Below the pieces are notes generated by a model. That model did not search any database. It saw nothing but the letters and a program-made list of their open reading frames with translations, and was not told the origin of the DNA. From Bacteroidales bacterium (GTDB lineage: Bacteria > Bacteroidota > Bacteroidia > Bacteroidales > UBA7960), in NCBI GenBank assembly GCA_003554665.1, contig PWGY01000041.1, forward strand, positions 1-6,372: a stretch of DNA of 6,372 nucleotides, in the 5' to 3' direction. Below, one piece after another: positions 6,345 to 6,372 of the stretch (position 1 is its first letter; each line of letters starts with the position of its first letter). Made by a program: the position numbers and the translations under genes.

Positions 6345-6372
6345 ACGCGGATGGACGCGGATGCTACGCAGC
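6345..6372. repeat. Start of an ACGCGGATG-type intergenic repeat, cut by the window edge
   Basis: ACGCGGATG occurs at 6345-6353 and 6355-6363, followed by the related CTACGCAGC at the very end. Runs of degenerate ACGCGGAT/ACGCAGAT units are frequent between genes in Bacteroidota genomes. The element continues beyond the window, so its length cannot be given. Confidence 0.5.

Noticed and set aside
6324..6372. ORF open from ATG 6324 to the window end
   Set aside because: It runs straight through the ACGCGGATG repeat and has no ribosome-binding site; the apparent coding is a by-product of the repeat.

Overview
The window looks like a chromosomal segment from a Bacteroidota bacterium. The evidence is moderate GC, tightly packed genes with few recognisable Shine-Dalgarno sites, and two kinds of short intergenic repeat at the right end that resemble those common in that phylum. 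Nothing in it fixes the genus.

Almost everything belongs to one plus-strand operon-like block that reads as a lasso peptide (RiPP) biosynthetic cluster. From left to right it holds: the 3' end of a B2 leader peptidase (2-316, cut by the window edge); a 49-residue lasso precursor, the A gene (385-534), too short for ordinary gene calling; an asparagine-synthetase-like lasso cyclase, C (624-2450); a YkgJ-type CxxCxxCC cysteine-cluster protein (2465-3034); a nucleotidyltransferase-family protein of the NTP_transf_5 type (3018-4115); a PqqD-like RiPP recognition element, B1 (4105-4377); and an ABC exporter, D (4392-6101). A strong intrinsic terminator at 6151-6185 closes the block. The last ~170 bases are non-coding and carry an octamer repeat and a short ACGCGGATG repeat.

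Inferred workflow: B1 binds the WxxPxI motif in the precursor leader and presents it to B2, which cuts after the leader. C adenylates a Glu side chain of the core and closes the macrolactam onto the new N-terminus. D exports the product. The two extra proteins between C and B1 overlap by 17 bp, and the second overlaps B1 by 11 bp, so they are probably made with the pathway and may tailor the peptide. The nucleotidyltransferase family is known from lasso clusters of the paeninodin/pseudomycoidin kind. The cysteine-cluster protein is the least expected member and the best candidate for undescribed chemistry.

The most useful result is the unannotated precursor. Its predicted 23-residue core begins at Ala27, offers Glu33 or Glu34 for ring closure (7- or 8-residue ring), has a glycine-rich tail and ends in Pro-Pro-Ser.
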